Shown: positions 21,951 to 34,443 of the stretch, piece by piece
How positions within the stretch are numbered: position 1 is the stretch's first letter
Layout: each line of letters starts with the position of its first letter
DNA from: Micrasema longulum
Lineage: Eukaryota > Arthropoda > Insecta > Trichoptera > Brachycentridae
Assembly (NCBI GenBank): GCA_022494885.1
Contig: JAGVSM010000956.1
Location: 1 to 64,000, forward strand
Reading direction: 5' to 3'
DNA length: 64,000 nt
Program-made: the position numbers and the translations under genes
Notes under the pieces: generated by a model
Told to the model about the DNA's origin: nothing
What the model saw: only the letters and a program-made list of their open reading frames with translations
Databases searched by the model: none

Positions 21951-23416
21951 AATACATTTTCTTGTAACAAAAGGTAATATAAATAAAAATAATTTCAAAT
22001 GTACTGTTTTTGTAAAACTAACTAACTAAAACTAAAGTAAATACAATTCTTGGCCAGAGCCCTTATTTCTCCCGGTGAAAGTGATCACATTAAGGTTCCT
22101 TATAATTGAAATATGTGTTTAAATATTTATGTGTGAGATATGACTATATTTTAATTACGTGTGAAAAGGAAACTAAAACACCAAAATATTTTTTCAATAA
22201 CAGTACTTGCACTGTAGTTTATAAGTTTTTAGGTATAAAATAATAAAAAAGAACTACAAAAAAACTAACTAGAATTTAGCTAATGCTCTACATTTGTGAG
22301 AAAAGGTTTGAGTGTTTGATGTAGTTGTTGTAGACTCATTTCTGTAGTCCGCTTTTCTGCTCTGCCACATATTTACTCCCATTTTCTCAGATGATCATAA
22401 AGGTGTTAAAAATTGACACCAAATTGCAACATTTGATATTTCCTCTTTGCTAAAAATAAAAAAACAAAAATATTTAATATAATATGAATTTTAAACTAAT
22501 ACAAGATATTTTAATAGCACTTACTTTATTTTAAAAAAAATCTTATGTACTTTGGCTCTTAATCTGTTTGGTAATAAAAAAACATTTGAAAAAATAACAA
22601 ATTGGGTATTATTTAAAGCAAATCTAATAAATAGTTTAATATGGAAATAAATGATGATTGATATTTAAATATACAAATGTATAATAACTGTGTAGGTAGT
22701 GATATTTCATTGTTTTTGCAACATCTTTAATACCCAGACTGGTATCTTAACTATAAAATTATATATATTACAATTTTTAAAATAATAACTGAAGTATTGT
22801 ATCCTTTTTTATTTAGATTTATCTTTATAATAAAGATATCAGTCATAAAGGTGTAGCGACGAATCTTGCTACTGATTATTTCAGATTTGTGAATTTAAGT
22901 ACCACTTATCTTTCATTTTTTAGTAAATTACAATTTAAAATGAGAATTTTCAAGAGTGCAAAAAAAACTTGAATTACTTAATAAACAATGTGTCCCACCT
23001 CCAAGCAGATGACGAATATATCCTATAGTTTGATATCCATATATTCCATTACAGCATAAATTTAAAGAGCCAATCGATATCATCCCTTCGAAAGATCCGC
23101 TTTACTGGTTTAATATAATCTGAAAAAATACACTTATAACGGTTATAAATTGTTTACAGATGTTCTAAAAGAGAATGAGATTTTTTTTAGAAGATAATAT
23201 CATTAAAAGTCTAGACATTTATAGAGCTTACTATTTTCTACTATTATTATTAATATTGATATAATATTTGTTTTAGTGCAAAGGTATATTTAAACACCAC
23301 TATTCATAACAAAAATTATATTATATTACAATAACCTTAATAATATAGTATCCTTTTTATAACACATGCTGTGAGCTATTATAAAGGGTGATGGGTTTAG
23401 CAAAATTAAATATCTT

Positions 23417-23693
23417 AATAATAATAATAATAATTATGGATAACTTATATAGCGCCATTTTCGTAATAAAATACCTCAAGGGCGCTTTACATGGTGATTC
23501 TATTGTTAAGTTAATTTAATTGAAGCTTTTAAATTTGTAATTTAATTAAAATAATTTATTTTGTTGTCACGAGCTACGGATTTATTCAAATGATTTAGAG
23601 AACAAGTGGGTTTTAAGTTTTTTCCGAAACATCACTTCACTTTCACAGCCTCGCACCTCTGCTGGGAGAGCATTCCATGCCATAGGGCATATG
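23417..23693 (-). mobile_element. CR1/L2-type LINE 3' end in duplication copy 2
   Basis: Counterpart of 3528-3812, including the (AAT)n tail. Confidence 0.75.
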
Positions 23694-24089
23694 TGTATGC
23701 ATGTCCAATTGTCTTTCATTGTTTCTTAATAAACATTTGTAATTTTTCACGTCTCTGAGGGAGTTTGTCGTTACAAGATTCTCTTACTTTTTTAACATAT
23801 TATTTTCTGGATATTATGTATACCTGTGTTAATTTTATAAATACCTAATTTTACCTTTTTATTTTCATTATTTCTATATGTGTGAATTAAGATGTTCTAT
23901 TTTGTAATGTACATATATATGAATAAATAAAATTGAAATACCACCACTAAACCACTAATAAAATAAATATTAATTATGAGGAAGACTAATGAACAAAGAA
24001 GACCAAGAAAGAGATGGCATGACCGAATCCAACAAATTGTTTGAGAAGGATCTCATCAGTGGTACGGGCGGTACGGCAATACTTTGTAA

Positions 24090-24553
24090 GGCTCCCCTCC
24101 CACTAGGCAGCCTGGCTGCGGCAGCTAATACTACATATGACGGCTTATTAGATACCGCACACTAGGCAGCCAAGAATTCCTGGCTGCGGCAGCCATTAGA
24201 ACGCGTTTGACGTGCACGGCAGCCAACTGGCTGCCTGCAGCCAGAACGAGACAAAGCAAATGTATGTGACTGCCAGTCTCCGCGCACTTGTCGTAGCAGC
24301 CAGAAGTATTTTATGAAACGAATTTGCAATGACTTTCGATACAGAAGATCCATAAAATAATTTTGAAATGAACCCTTTCAAGTAAAGGATGAATTCAATA
24401 TCTTCTTTTTGGTTTGCGTTTCTTACGAGATAAAATGTAAACAAAAACATCTTCCACATCCATTTTATTTGGACTGGCCGTCAGGCTGGCTGCTTTAACT
24501 GGCTTTGCAAAATTTTGACTGCGGCAGCCGAGCTGCCTAGTGGGCGGGAAGCC
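24090..24553. mobile_element. Harbinger-like MITE in duplication copy 2
   Basis: Counterpart of 4210-4674, with TAA flanks at 24087-24089 and 24554-24556. It keeps the inverted ends and the GGCAGCC motifs. Confidence 0.75.
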
Positions 24554-25710
24554 TAATTATCTACAAAAAAATTAAAGGGGAACATAAAAGCTGTCAATAT
24601 ATTACTTGCGATTTTAACCAAACAAAAATACTGCTGAAACGATAAGTATTTACATACATAATAATTATTTACATTACGAATATCAACAATTAAAACTAAC
24701 AGTTCGCAGTAGCGGTATTGCTGTACCACTGCGGATATGGTAATACTTCAAAAGTTGGAAAAATCAGCACACATGCATGAGATTTTGTATGACTGCAAAC
24801 GCATGTGTGTTGTATATCCTCTGGCTGTCCCGGGGAAAACGGCTTGGTGGTTTGTTTATTTTTTACTAACACTAGCTTATTCTTAACCTTTTACAATTTA
24901 TAAATATTATAATGATTAACAACTTGAGAAAAAACTCGTAAGGTAGGTTTAAACCGTACACAATATATAAGTTTGATTAAAATACCGAATTAGATAAACA
25001 TACCTTCAAATGATGATTCCTGTTGTCGCGCAAGATGTACATTTAGGGACGCTGTGGTTCGTATGCAAGTTTCTATAGAGTACAGTAGATATTTCACAGA
25101 GGTTCTATAAAAATAAACAAAATCCCTAAGGACATGCAGATCCGGGGCATACTTATCATTTACAAAAGTAGTTGAACTGTCACTGTATGTTTGTTTATGT
25201 TTTGCATTGTTGCAATATAAAAAGTACAGTTTGACGTGTAGAAAAAATAAATACCCCACATGGCAAACGTTATAAATTTTCATCAGGATAGCAAAAGCGT
25301 TATATTTTGTAATAGGTATATTCATCTCGTCAGTGACGCATGCGCACGAGTATTTTTTCTCATTTTCGGCACTCACGCTGTTGCGGGTAGATATCGAACT
25401 ATGAAACGTCAATTATAAAACCGTCTAAATAACGAGAAATAACGATTGAGGTTTGGTAAATTCAACATAATTAAGTATTTTGGGTCATTCTTAAGGTCAC
25501 AATAATGTTTCTATTGAAAATCATTATTTTTGGTTTTATGTGTTCGAATTCATTTACGTAATTTGACATGTAATCATCAGAATTGCCATATAGAAAACCA
25601 AGTTTAACCGCGTTCAAAAAATAAAAATCCCTAAATTACACCACGTTATATTCTCGTCCGAAAGTCGAGATCATCTCGTGGGTGTCGAGAGTGATCAGAA
25701 TACCACTGCT

Positions 25711-25765
25711 GGGGTGGTATCCTGAACCACTCTCATGGCACGAGAGTGGTTAAGGATACCACCCC
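25711..25765. repeat. 55-bp hairpin at duplication boundary
   Basis: Two 24-nt arms, GGGGTGGTATCCTGAACCAC+TCTC and its inverse, differ at one base and enclose the 7-nt spacer ATGGCAC. The arms are terminal repeats of the family seen at 8893-9202 and 18696. The hairpin starts exactly where copy 2 of the segmental duplication stops. Confidence 0.9.
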
Positions 25766-27430
25766 TGAGAGTACTTACAATGTGGATTTTAAGAAAAACA
25801 AATAGAAGCTTAAAATGTTGAAAAATAAAATAACAATAAAACACGTTTTCATAAAACAGGGGTAGCATTTTAGTTATTCATAATACCGAGTAGTTAGGTT
25901 TATAAAATGTATTATTATAATGTGCGGGGTTGTTCCACCTACTGCAGGTCATTGCACCAGATAACGGGGTGTGTAGTATTGTGGTCCACCCACCCTACCT
26001 CGCGGGTGCGCGGTACCGTGCGGTGCGCGACAGCGACAGGGTGTGTTGGGGTACCCGCTACCCACACCCGCCCCGTGTCGCCCACCGCCGGCTACCCCGT
26101 ACTAGCACAGCGTGTCGTCAACAAACTATTCCAGTTTAGAGTTGACGGCAAAAATAAATGCGACGTCGCATCATATTAAATTTCTTAAAGTACTCCAACA
26201 TAAGGGTCCGTATTACTTATTATACGGGAGGTGATGTTTTGCTATAACAGAATTATATAGAAAAGGGAATTATTAAACAGTACGTCGCCATAAGTGGCGG
26301 CTTTCCCTTATGTCCATTGGGTCAATGACCCCCCAAAATTTTCTACTAATAAAAAAAATACACTTAAAATACATCATAAAGAAAGTATAAAATATAATGC
26401 AATTCGGTTTAATAATATGTTTAAACAATCATTCATTCAAATAAATAAGAACTTGAAAATATTCATGATTCTATAGATGTTATCTAGAATACTATTAAGC
26501 ACGTGCGCCGTCAAATATTCATGTTATATCGAATGCGCGGGTCATTTCTGTAACTGTCCCAAAGCTAATGTCTTATCTCTAGATTTTCTCATGAGAAAGA
26601 AAGAGATGAAACGTCCCGTGCGTACATGAACATCGGAACATTTCGCCCAAAATTAATTCGAACGCGGGCATTGTCCCGGTAGAGATAACAATGTGAAATA
26701 AGGAAGATAAGAATAAGATTGATAGTAATAATAATATCATATTGGCATTGGTCTAGACTGGAAGAGATACGATGGTAAATGAATTCCTATGTATTTTACA
26801 TACCTTAACTTAAAAAGGACGAATTCTTAATGGAACGGATTAACATAAGTTTTTATTTTCTCGTCCTTTTTTACAAAATTGAAATGAGCTTTGTGAATCA
26901 ATATTATTATAGTATAATATATTGTTACTTGCATGTGTCCGATTTCCTAGTATTTGTTAGGGTCCTGTTTCGTATGCACTAAACTCATATTGACTCGTAA
27001 AATTTAAATCCTTTACATTTTTAGTAATTCGTTTGTGTTTTAAAAGGTAAATGTACTAGTAATTTTTATTTGTAGAATTACGATAGCGACAGTTGACAGT
27101 GAAATATATTTTTCGACGCTAAAGCGAATTAAGACCTTTTTAAGAAACTCTAAAGCGCACTCGCTATGTTGGGTATTTTGTAAATGTGAGTAACACATTA
27201 TAAAAATCTATGTAGACAGATATATTCATGTATTTTTACGAAGAAAGAAATTGTATGAAAAATTATTGTGAAATACACATGTCCCTATTTAGTAAAAACA
27301 AAAGACCCTCCCATTTTCACCCCTTCACACCACTGGTCGCCATATTTTTCTTTTTAAATGTCTGAACTTTAGAATATTCCGTCTTTTGCTTGTAGTAACA
27401 TAAATCTAAAACTCCGCAAGCAACTTGCCA
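25766..27430. other. Uncharacterised spacer with GC-rich patch
   Basis: 25940-26130 is GC-rich with CpG-dense, degenerate GGTGCG/CCCGC runs and no convincing coding frame. The rest is AT-rich. No gene or known element was recognised. Confidence 0.35.
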
Positions 27431-27439
27431 AGACATAAT

Positions 27440-27790
27440 GTGTATGGAGCATATTGATGTACGGTTGTGAGACATGGTGCCTTACCAAAAGAGATTTAAA
27501 AAAAGACAAGAGGTCTTTGAGATGTGGTGCTACAGAAGAATATTAGGAATTTCCCGGAGACCACATCACTAATGACGAGGTTTTCAGTAGAATCGAAGAA
27601 GGGAGGCACCTAATCAAAACCATCGCAGAGAGACGAGCCCAACGAATCGGCCACACTGTGCGCCACGAGGGTCTTCTGGATGACAGAATAGAGGGAATGG
27701 CTGAGGGGACATATCACAGAATGCGAGGATTTGAACTGCGCCTCATTTGTTGAGCTGAAGAGGGCAGTGGAGGACGAGATGCGGGACTTT
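27440..27790 (+). pseudogene. LINE reverse-transcriptase C-terminal fragment
   Basis: In shifting frames it reads LMYGCETW, LTKRDLKK, EVFEMWCYRRILGIS, then NDEVFSRIEEGRHLIKTIAE and RIGHTVRHEGLLDDRIEG. This is the conserved region after the palm domain in RTE-like LINEs. Several frameshifts are present, so it is dead. Confidence 0.8.
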
Positions 27791-28367
27791 GCTGCAAACC
27801 AATCCCCAGGATTGAGACTGCGAAGAAGAGAACACGATGTTACAGGGCTAGAGGCCTTGTGCTGGACTGATTCGTCTTAAGAATCGAATGCGACTTATGT
27901 GAATTGACGAGTGACAGTATTCTTGAATCACCCGTGCGAACGAAGTCGATCGAAAACCGGTCGAATTTATCTCGAGCGCCCCAAAGCACTCGACATTGAC
28001 AATCGAATGCGGCATCGTACCTTTAGCTGTCAAACTATCTTCATATAAAACGTTCGCCATTCATTTTTGAATGACGAGTATTTAATTTTAACTAATATAT
28101 CTATACATATTACTAATCTCTTCTGAAATGAAACATGATTTTAAAATTAGCTTATCCTTCGTCGATGTCAAAATACATATTTAAGATAATATAATGTATA
28201 ATAAATCAATAATAAGCTTTTAAAAATCCATTTAATAAGTATGACTGCGTTACATAATTCGTATAACAATGTATGTCAATGTGTGTTTTATCGAGCGAAA
28301 TGTTGCTGTCATAAAAAACGCATAATATACACAAAATACCCAAAAAAGCAAGTTTGACTAGAAACAA
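27791..28367. other. Spacer, nothing recognised
   Basis: Moderate GC at 27860-28060, then AT-rich. No supported gene. Confidence 0.3.
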
Positions 28368-28772
28368 TATACACGGTTTTTCAGGGCCAGACCGCGAAAT
28401 TTCAGAGGAATATTCCTCATGGCAAGCTTTAAAAAAAAGTTATGATCTCAAAATGGAGTAAATCATTAATTTCTCGGACTAGCATCCCTTCCGCAAACCC
28501 CTACCCCTCCCCGACAAAAAAAAATTGCGATAAAAATGTATTTGACGAACGGAGCAATACGCACCAGACGCGGACAAGGGAAGTGGCTGGGTAGGAGAGG
28601 GCTAGGGGTTTGTGGAGGGACTGCTTGTCCGAGAAATTAAGGATTTACTACATTTTGAGATTACTTTTTTTTTAATGACTTTTTGGAAAAAAATATTAGG
28701 ATTTTTTTTAAAGCTTACTATGAGGAATGTTCCTCGGAAGTTTCGCGGTCTGGCCCTGAAAAACCGTGTATA
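28368..28772. mobile_element. MITE with long inverted repeats
   Basis: About 405 bp. The left end TATACACGGTTTTTCAGGGC is the inverse of the right end GCCCTGAAAAACCGTGTATA. Similarity of the arms extends inward past GACCGCGAAA and GAGGAATATTCCTC to at least 100 bp. The centre is CpG-containing and non-coding. Confidence 0.85.
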
Positions 28773-28845
28773 GTGGAATAAAATTTAAGTTTAAAAGTGA
28801 CACAAGGCAGTTGTATTAACAAAGCTTAAGCTAAATAACACGTTC

Positions 28846-29267
28846 AATGAGGAACTTCAGCCCTACGGGAAATTGGATACAAAAAATGTTTTCTTACGCG
28901 GGGTAAAAATTAGATCATTAAATTGTACTACAAAGTTTCTTGAAAATGTACAGAAAAAATAATAAAAAATACTTTGATAAAAACGCACTACTTTAAATGA
29001 CGTCACTGGTTCATGTGAATCAACCTATGATCTGAGAGCTATGGAAGATTTCCGGTCTGCTTGTCACTTCTGGACCAATGGGAAGACCAGTGGGAAGAAT
29101 AAGCGGAAATGAACCTCTGACGTTACACGCGGAGTTATTTCAGAAATACAAAACTTTGAAAAATCGTAGCGCCGATAATACGATATATAAAAATTTAAAA
29201 AAATAATTTTTGACTTAGTTTAACAGTCTTTTAACAAATAAAAAAAAACCACTGAACTTCCTCATTG
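28846..29267. mobile_element. MITE-C (CAATGAGGAA family), full length
   Basis: 422 bp between CAATGAGGAACTTCAG and CTGAACTTCCTCATTG. Relatives are at 31820-32127, 34959-35327, 41953-42311 and 43251-43762. The body contains TGACGTCACTGGTTCATGTG and CGATATATAAAAATT. Non-coding. Confidence 0.8.
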
Positions 29268-29664
29268 TTGCGTTTTTGTCGAAATGGACAAAAGAGTTCG
29301 TACGAAAAAGTAAAAAAACAACACATTTTGACAAAAACGAAATAGTTATTAAACTTTTATGCAACTGTCTCAAAATAGGCATATTTAGTCAAATATCTAC
29401 AAAAAACATAAATATTATGATGCTGGTTTGTTTTCCCACGAGTTTTTGTTGCGCTAGTGTTGCGTGATTCTAACTTACGCTTCACTGGAAATGGCTACGG
29501 TTTATTGCGTATATATGTTTGTCTGAATATTAATCTCGCCTTTTTCATATAATAGACGCCATTGATGATAATAAAACAAAAGAGTATTTTTTATGTTTTC
29601 TTTATTAAGTAGGCCTAAGTCTATTGGAATTTTATTACAATTTTAGACAAAAATTATTAATTAC
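29268..29664. other. Spacer, no gene
   Basis: AT-rich; one 63-codon open frame without recognisable features. Confidence 0.3.
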
Positions 29665-30135
29665 CATATTACAACAAATATGAAGAACGTTTTAGAGAAG
29701 GTAATATAGAAGTATAGGCATCTACAGGGCTTATGACCTGTCATTGGCTGGTTTAAGTAGCCACTTTACACACTGTGTAACATTCACCATTCCGCCCATA
29801 TTTAAACATCTATGCCTAGACTTTTTTTTTCTTTTATAGATTGTATTACGTATATATAATTTTGAATTGATTTCCATACCTTGTACGAGTATTATGTTTA
29901 TTTTGTAATTTTTCACACCCTTTAAATTTGAAGTGTATCATAATTTCTATTCTGCTTTTGTAAATAATGTTATGGTTTAAAATATAAAAAACGTCTGTAA
30001 ATAAATATTGTTATCTGAATGTCCCTAAATTAGTTTTTTACAAAAAACTCCTTGGGAATATTATATAAAATTATGTACCTATATTATATTTTCAATTAAA
30101 AAATTTAAAAACACATCTAGTTTTTCAATTAGAAT
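29665..30135 (+). repeat. Repeat B plus LINE-like 3' tail
   Basis: 29665-29765 is a repeat-B copy. From about 29820 the sequence matches 57600-57870 (phrases AATGTCCCTAAAT and ACTCCTTGGGAATAT), an AT-rich repeat that may be the 3' UTR of a non-LTR element. Confidence 0.55.
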
Positions 30136-30184
30136 CGTGCATTTTTTCGAAAAAACATCCTGAATAAAGTAAATTATTAATTAC

Positions 30185-30497
30185 CTTCGGGATAAGCTTG
30201 TTTTTTCTGGATGACATCAATGAACATTGTCGTCAGATTGTAGAGATGTTGCATCCCCTTCGGACAGAACTCCGTCGTAGAATCGTAGCTGGCGTTGAGA
30301 CGAGGCTCCGTGTACCTGATCTCGGATGTCTCCAAAACGTCGGACAGAGCTTTCTCCAAATTCTCACTGATGCCTATCATCTTCTTCGTGAAGGATCCTT
30401 GCGCAAACTGCACGTCGAATCCGAACGCCGAAACAAGCACGAAGGCAGCCATTATAGCCAGCCTTCCGTTCCTTCCCGGTACTCCGTTAGGATACAT
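30185..30497 (-). CDS. Prominin-like protein, first coding exon
   Basis: Minus-strand frame from ATG at 30497 (an in-frame TGA lies two codons upstream) to a donor CCCGAAG|GTAATT after 30185, ending in phase 1; 104 codons. Residues 1-34 form a signal peptide with a hydrophobic core (AIMAAFVLVSAFGF) ending FAQG. The mature part has NXS/T sites (NAS, NLT), one Cys, and the stretch GMQHLYNLTTMFIDVIQ followed by YPEG. This resembles the extracellular N-terminus of prominins (short loop, then a hydrophobic helix and V-x-P-x-x-x-P-E), pentaspan membrane glycoproteins of plasma-membrane protrusions. Later exons were not found at lower coordinates in the window. The family call is from memory of the motif and is moderate. 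Confidence 0.55.
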
Positions 30498-31819
30498 TTT
30501 TCAAACAATGATCACTTTTGCTCAATAAACACTTAAAATGCCTTAAAAACAAACAAACGTATATTTAACTGTATCGTTATTTTCACGCTATTTTAGTCGT
30601 TCGCCTGCTTCTTTGTTATCAATGTAAATAAAAAATAAAAAGAGTAAATACGCACTCGCGAGCACCAAGGTCAGAAGCGATTATTTTAATTATACTATTT
30701 ATTTACATTTGAAATAAAAATAACTAAATTATTTTACGAATAACTCGAAGATGTGACCTGTCAAGCGACATTGTTTAGCGTTGTTCGACAATGTTCACCG
30801 GCGCAAAATGTCACTGCTCCGTTGTAACTTCTAACCAACACCCAAACATATGTAACTAGCGTGAATTTGTTTTTCTTGCATATGCTTATCAAACAACTTA
30901 AAAATCACATTGTCCCAGCCATTCGTGGCATATTTACTGTGATCTTTGGTGGAGTTTCTGTGAAGTATACGGACACAACGCAGATTTGTGTGAAAATGGC
31001 CGTCAAGCGGACGGACGCACGACCTACCCGCCCGACGTCTCTCAGCGCACTGCGTTCCAGTTTCCAGTGGATCCTTCAACATTAACCAGTTATGTTTATT
31101 TTTACAGATGTGTTCAACATTTCTGTATCTTGGGTCTAAAAAAGCCAACGTCGGATTAAATTTTTTTTTGGCCTACATTTTGTAGAAGGTTGATGTGAAT
31201 GATAACACACATATTAAAAAAAAATACACACGCATTAATATGTGGTAGTTTTTTTATTTATTTATTGACAATAGTTTCAAACACCTGAAACAGTTTATGA
31301 TAAATTATAACGTTACAAAATGATTGTAAAATTACCCTGCCGAAATGTTGTGATTTACGATATTGGCCTTTTTAGACCCAAGCCACAGATTTTAGCCTAC
31401 CTAGTGGCTTAGTGTGAATTACTTCGTTAATCGCCTATATCCATCCGAAAACTTTGATAAAAGGGTAGTACAAGTGGATTTTATTCGGTTTCGTGTCAGT
31501 GAAGTAAACTTCAAAAGAGCCAGTTATTTTTTTCCATGGATTCTCCCACTGACAGCGAAAGCTACGTAATAGCAGCGCTCTCCGTTGACGGGTCTTCCAA
31601 CAAATTCTATAAATATAATTACAACACTTACTCGTTTTAAGTATGCAAAATAATGTTCATTTTCACAGGCGTATTTTACGAGTAAAATATTCGCCAATAT
31701 AATGGAGTACATTAAAAGAGGTTAGTTGAGCAGCTGCAGTCGAACAGAAGACAGACCGTAAATTTTTCGATTTCATTTTTTTATCATCATCATACCCCGT
31801 CATCAACATCATATTTTAT
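30498..31819. other. Upstream flank of prominin-like exon
   Basis: Probably holds the promoter of the minus-strand exon. A CpG-richer patch at about 30960-31080 has a minus-strand open frame without a recognisable domain. No second gene is supported. Confidence 0.35.
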
Positions 31820-32127
31820 TGTAGTATCAGCGCTATTATATTTTAGTTTTGTAATTTTTAAATTATTCCACCTGTGACGCTACAAGTTCTAATCGGTGAG
31901 TTTTGCTGATTGGTGGGTGGATTCCCAGAATCTGGAAATCTATTACAACACTCTATTATCAGTCGATTCGGGTTTCGTAGGTCGTAGCTCATTTTTATTC
32001 AAAGTTATAATTATTTTTTTCTTTATTTTCGAGATATTTCGCCGTACAATTAATTGCTCTAATTTTTACCGCGTGTAAGAAACCAATTTTTATATCCAAT
32101 TTCCCAAGGTAATGAACTTCCTCATTG
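31820..32127. mobile_element. MITE-C family, partial copy
   Basis: The right end AACTTCCTCATTG (to 32127) and the internal phrase TTGCTCTAATTTTTACCGCG match the copies at 34959-35327 and 43251-43762. The left end is lost. Confidence 0.65.
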
Positions 32128-32225
32128 TTTACCCGTCGTTTTTTAAAGTAAACAACAATATTTTGAGTTTGTCTAAATTTTTGTAGACGTGTCCTGGCGT
32201 GCCTAGGCAGTTATTCAAATCACCG

Positions 32226-32357
32226 TATTACAACAGAGATGGAAAAAAAAATAGAGAAAGGAAAGTGGCCACTTAATCCAGCCACCAGTTAAGCTCTGAA
32301 TATGCTTAGACTTCCATTTCTCTTCTTCAAAAAGTTACTCATCTTTGTTGTTATATG
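32226..32357. mobile_element. Repeat B foldback element
   Basis: TTACAACAGAGATGGA at the left and its inverse (CATCTTTGTTGTTATA) at the right give a ~130-bp foldback centred near AAGTGGCCACTT. It explains the half-copies at 637, 9262 and 29665. Confidence 0.6.
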
Positions 32358-33414
32358 TTTAATGATATAAGGTTAAAGTTATTTCATTAAAATGTTTTTT
32401 TTTTTGAGCATTAATTATTTATTTTTTAAATGTTGTTAGAATCTTTTTTTGGTTTGCTACACCTGTCTCTCTACTTTTATCTCTATCTCAATATGTCCAT
32501 CTCTGTCACACCGTACAACTTGTGATAATGTAAAGCTTGTAATGAAACTCTCGCCAATTGAGATCAATCTGTGAACTCGTGAACTAAAGGAAGGATAGCT
32601 GTAATTTAAATATTATTTCAGCTGTATTGATTGGTGATTTAATAAATGATACATTAAATTGTAACACTTAATGTTAAAAAACGTGTTTAGGAAATAAAAT
32701 GATTCAACTACATACGTTATTCTGTTATTTTTGTAGGATTTATTTAATAATCACAGAGATACATTTGTTTTTTTTTGTGGGCATATTTTATTGGGCTATT
32801 ACACAGCATTATCTTGATTATAAAAAATGTTTGCCAGACTAATTCATTTAAATTATTTTAATGGATGTAACTCACCTAATACCTACTTACTACTTACCCA
32901 CCTATACTATACTAAATATTGTTGTAAATTATTGTAACACATAAATAATAATTAATAATATTTCAAAGTATACGCACCAGTCCAAGATTTGGAATAAAAT
33001 AGATAAGTTCATAGTCAAAAAGCTTTTATTTCTTAATGTATTTTAGTAGCTACAAACTTAATACATAATCGACTTTTGAAGTTCTAACAGTCCAAAGAAA
33101 CAATAAATTGGTCAACAAATAAGGGCTGGAAAAATCATTGCTAAAAATATATTTGACCCAAGACATCTCAAATTACAAAGTAATATAATAATGATTACAT
33201 GAAACTTTTCGGCATTATGAATTTCACTGGGACCTCTAAATATTTAGAAAAACAAACTATAAACAATGTTCTATAATAGTAAATGTATTCTGAATAAGTA
33301 TTAGCACTGTCATTTGTGTCCCTTAATCTCGTTAAATAACCAAAATAAATTGCAAACAATTATAATTACTTTGGTACAAATAAATTTGTCAGCATGCGTC
33401 GCACTCCGAGTATA
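32358..33414. other. AT-rich spacer, no gene
   Basis: No supported feature; several poly-T runs. Confidence 0.35.
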
Positions 33415-33775
33415 AACACAAGTTGGTACATGATTACAACACCAGGTTTACTCGTATGGAAGGGCTAGCTGTTCCTAGATATTACAATAAATATGGCAAA
33501 AGGACACTGCAATACAATATACTTAAAATATTTAACATGTTACTAAACAATATTAAAAATACTGAGTCAAATACAGGAGTGAGACGTTTGTTCAAATTAT
33601 GGTTAATAGAAAAAAGTTTTTTAGATCAGTGATAGTTTTTAATTTTGGATGATGTAATGTGTAATGTTTTTCAAATAAAATCATTGTTACTATAGATTAA
33701 GTGTGAATAATCAATGCAATTTATAAGAACCTGCTGACGAGTTGTATGTATGCAACTCAGCAGGACTTTTTGAAA
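33415..33775 (+). pseudogene. Non-LTR retrotransposon 3' end
   Basis: An open stretch (HDYNTRF, LAVPRYYNKYGKRTLQYN, then FKLWLIEKSF) to TGA at about 33630 resembles the conserved tail after the reverse transcriptase of jockey/CR1-like LINEs. A 3' UTR with a short TTTTGAAAAGAAAA end follows. 5'-truncated. Confidence 0.6.
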
Positions 33776-34067
33776 AGAAAAATTTTTTGATTTAACATTG
33801 AAAGAAAGAAAAAGAGGAAATATTATTCCAATTTATTAGTATCAAAGCTGTGTATTTACGTACATAAGGTACGTACTTAACTGGTCATGTAATGAGGGAA
33901 CTCTTTTTATAAACTAGTTCAGTAAAACTTAAACCATCCAGATTAATGAGTGCCATATTTTATTGCTTTTAAAATAATACAACGAATTGAAATAACATTA
34001 AAAACTTACTTTTACATGGCCAGCAAAGATAATTGTAACATTAAATTAAAATTAAAAATATCTCCTT

Positions 34068-34443
34068 TATTTTTTATTTCATGATAACGATTTGAATATT
34101 TGGCAATCCAGATCTATTTGCGTAACAGTAATTTCTTTGGACTATTCAATCAAAAATAGAATCAATTGCAGGTAAAGTGGACTAACTGATAAAATTATTG
34201 AACTTTTGTATTTAAAGTTTCAGAGCTTTTCGCCTATTTTTTTTACTAAACTGCATTGATAATTGAAATAAACATGGATGTTTTGTAGATAATAAACTAC
34301 AAAAGATTATGCTGAATACAGATACGCAATATAAGGAATTACTTCACTTTTATCAGTTAGTTTACTTCACCTGCAATGGCATCAACTATTATCGTAATTA
34401 TCTGAGTGTAATTGTTAATCTCATTGGTAAAAATGGTGTGATA
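34068..34443 (-). other. Probable 3' UTR of the SLC26 gene
   Basis: Between the stop codon and the first minus-strand AATAAA (TTTATT on the plus strand near 34066-34077). The poly(A) site itself is inferred. Confidence 0.45.

Larger units (their letters stand above)
20370..25712. repeat. Segmental duplication, copy 2
   Basis: Direct repeat of 1-5822. It lacks the ~480 bp equivalent to 2097-2580 (junction near 22470) and carries scattered substitutions. It ends exactly at CCACTGCTGG, where the 55-bp hairpin begins; the sequence to the right bears no relation to that right of copy 1. Sub-features: SINE-A 20532-20780 and 21702-21950, SINE-C 21466-21655, LINE 3' end 23417-23693, Harbinger-like MITE 24090-24553. 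Confidence 0.95.

Noticed and set aside
27848..28060. Minus-strand frame as second exon of the prominin-like gene
   Set aside because: No acceptor in the right phase and no helix or prominin-like residues.
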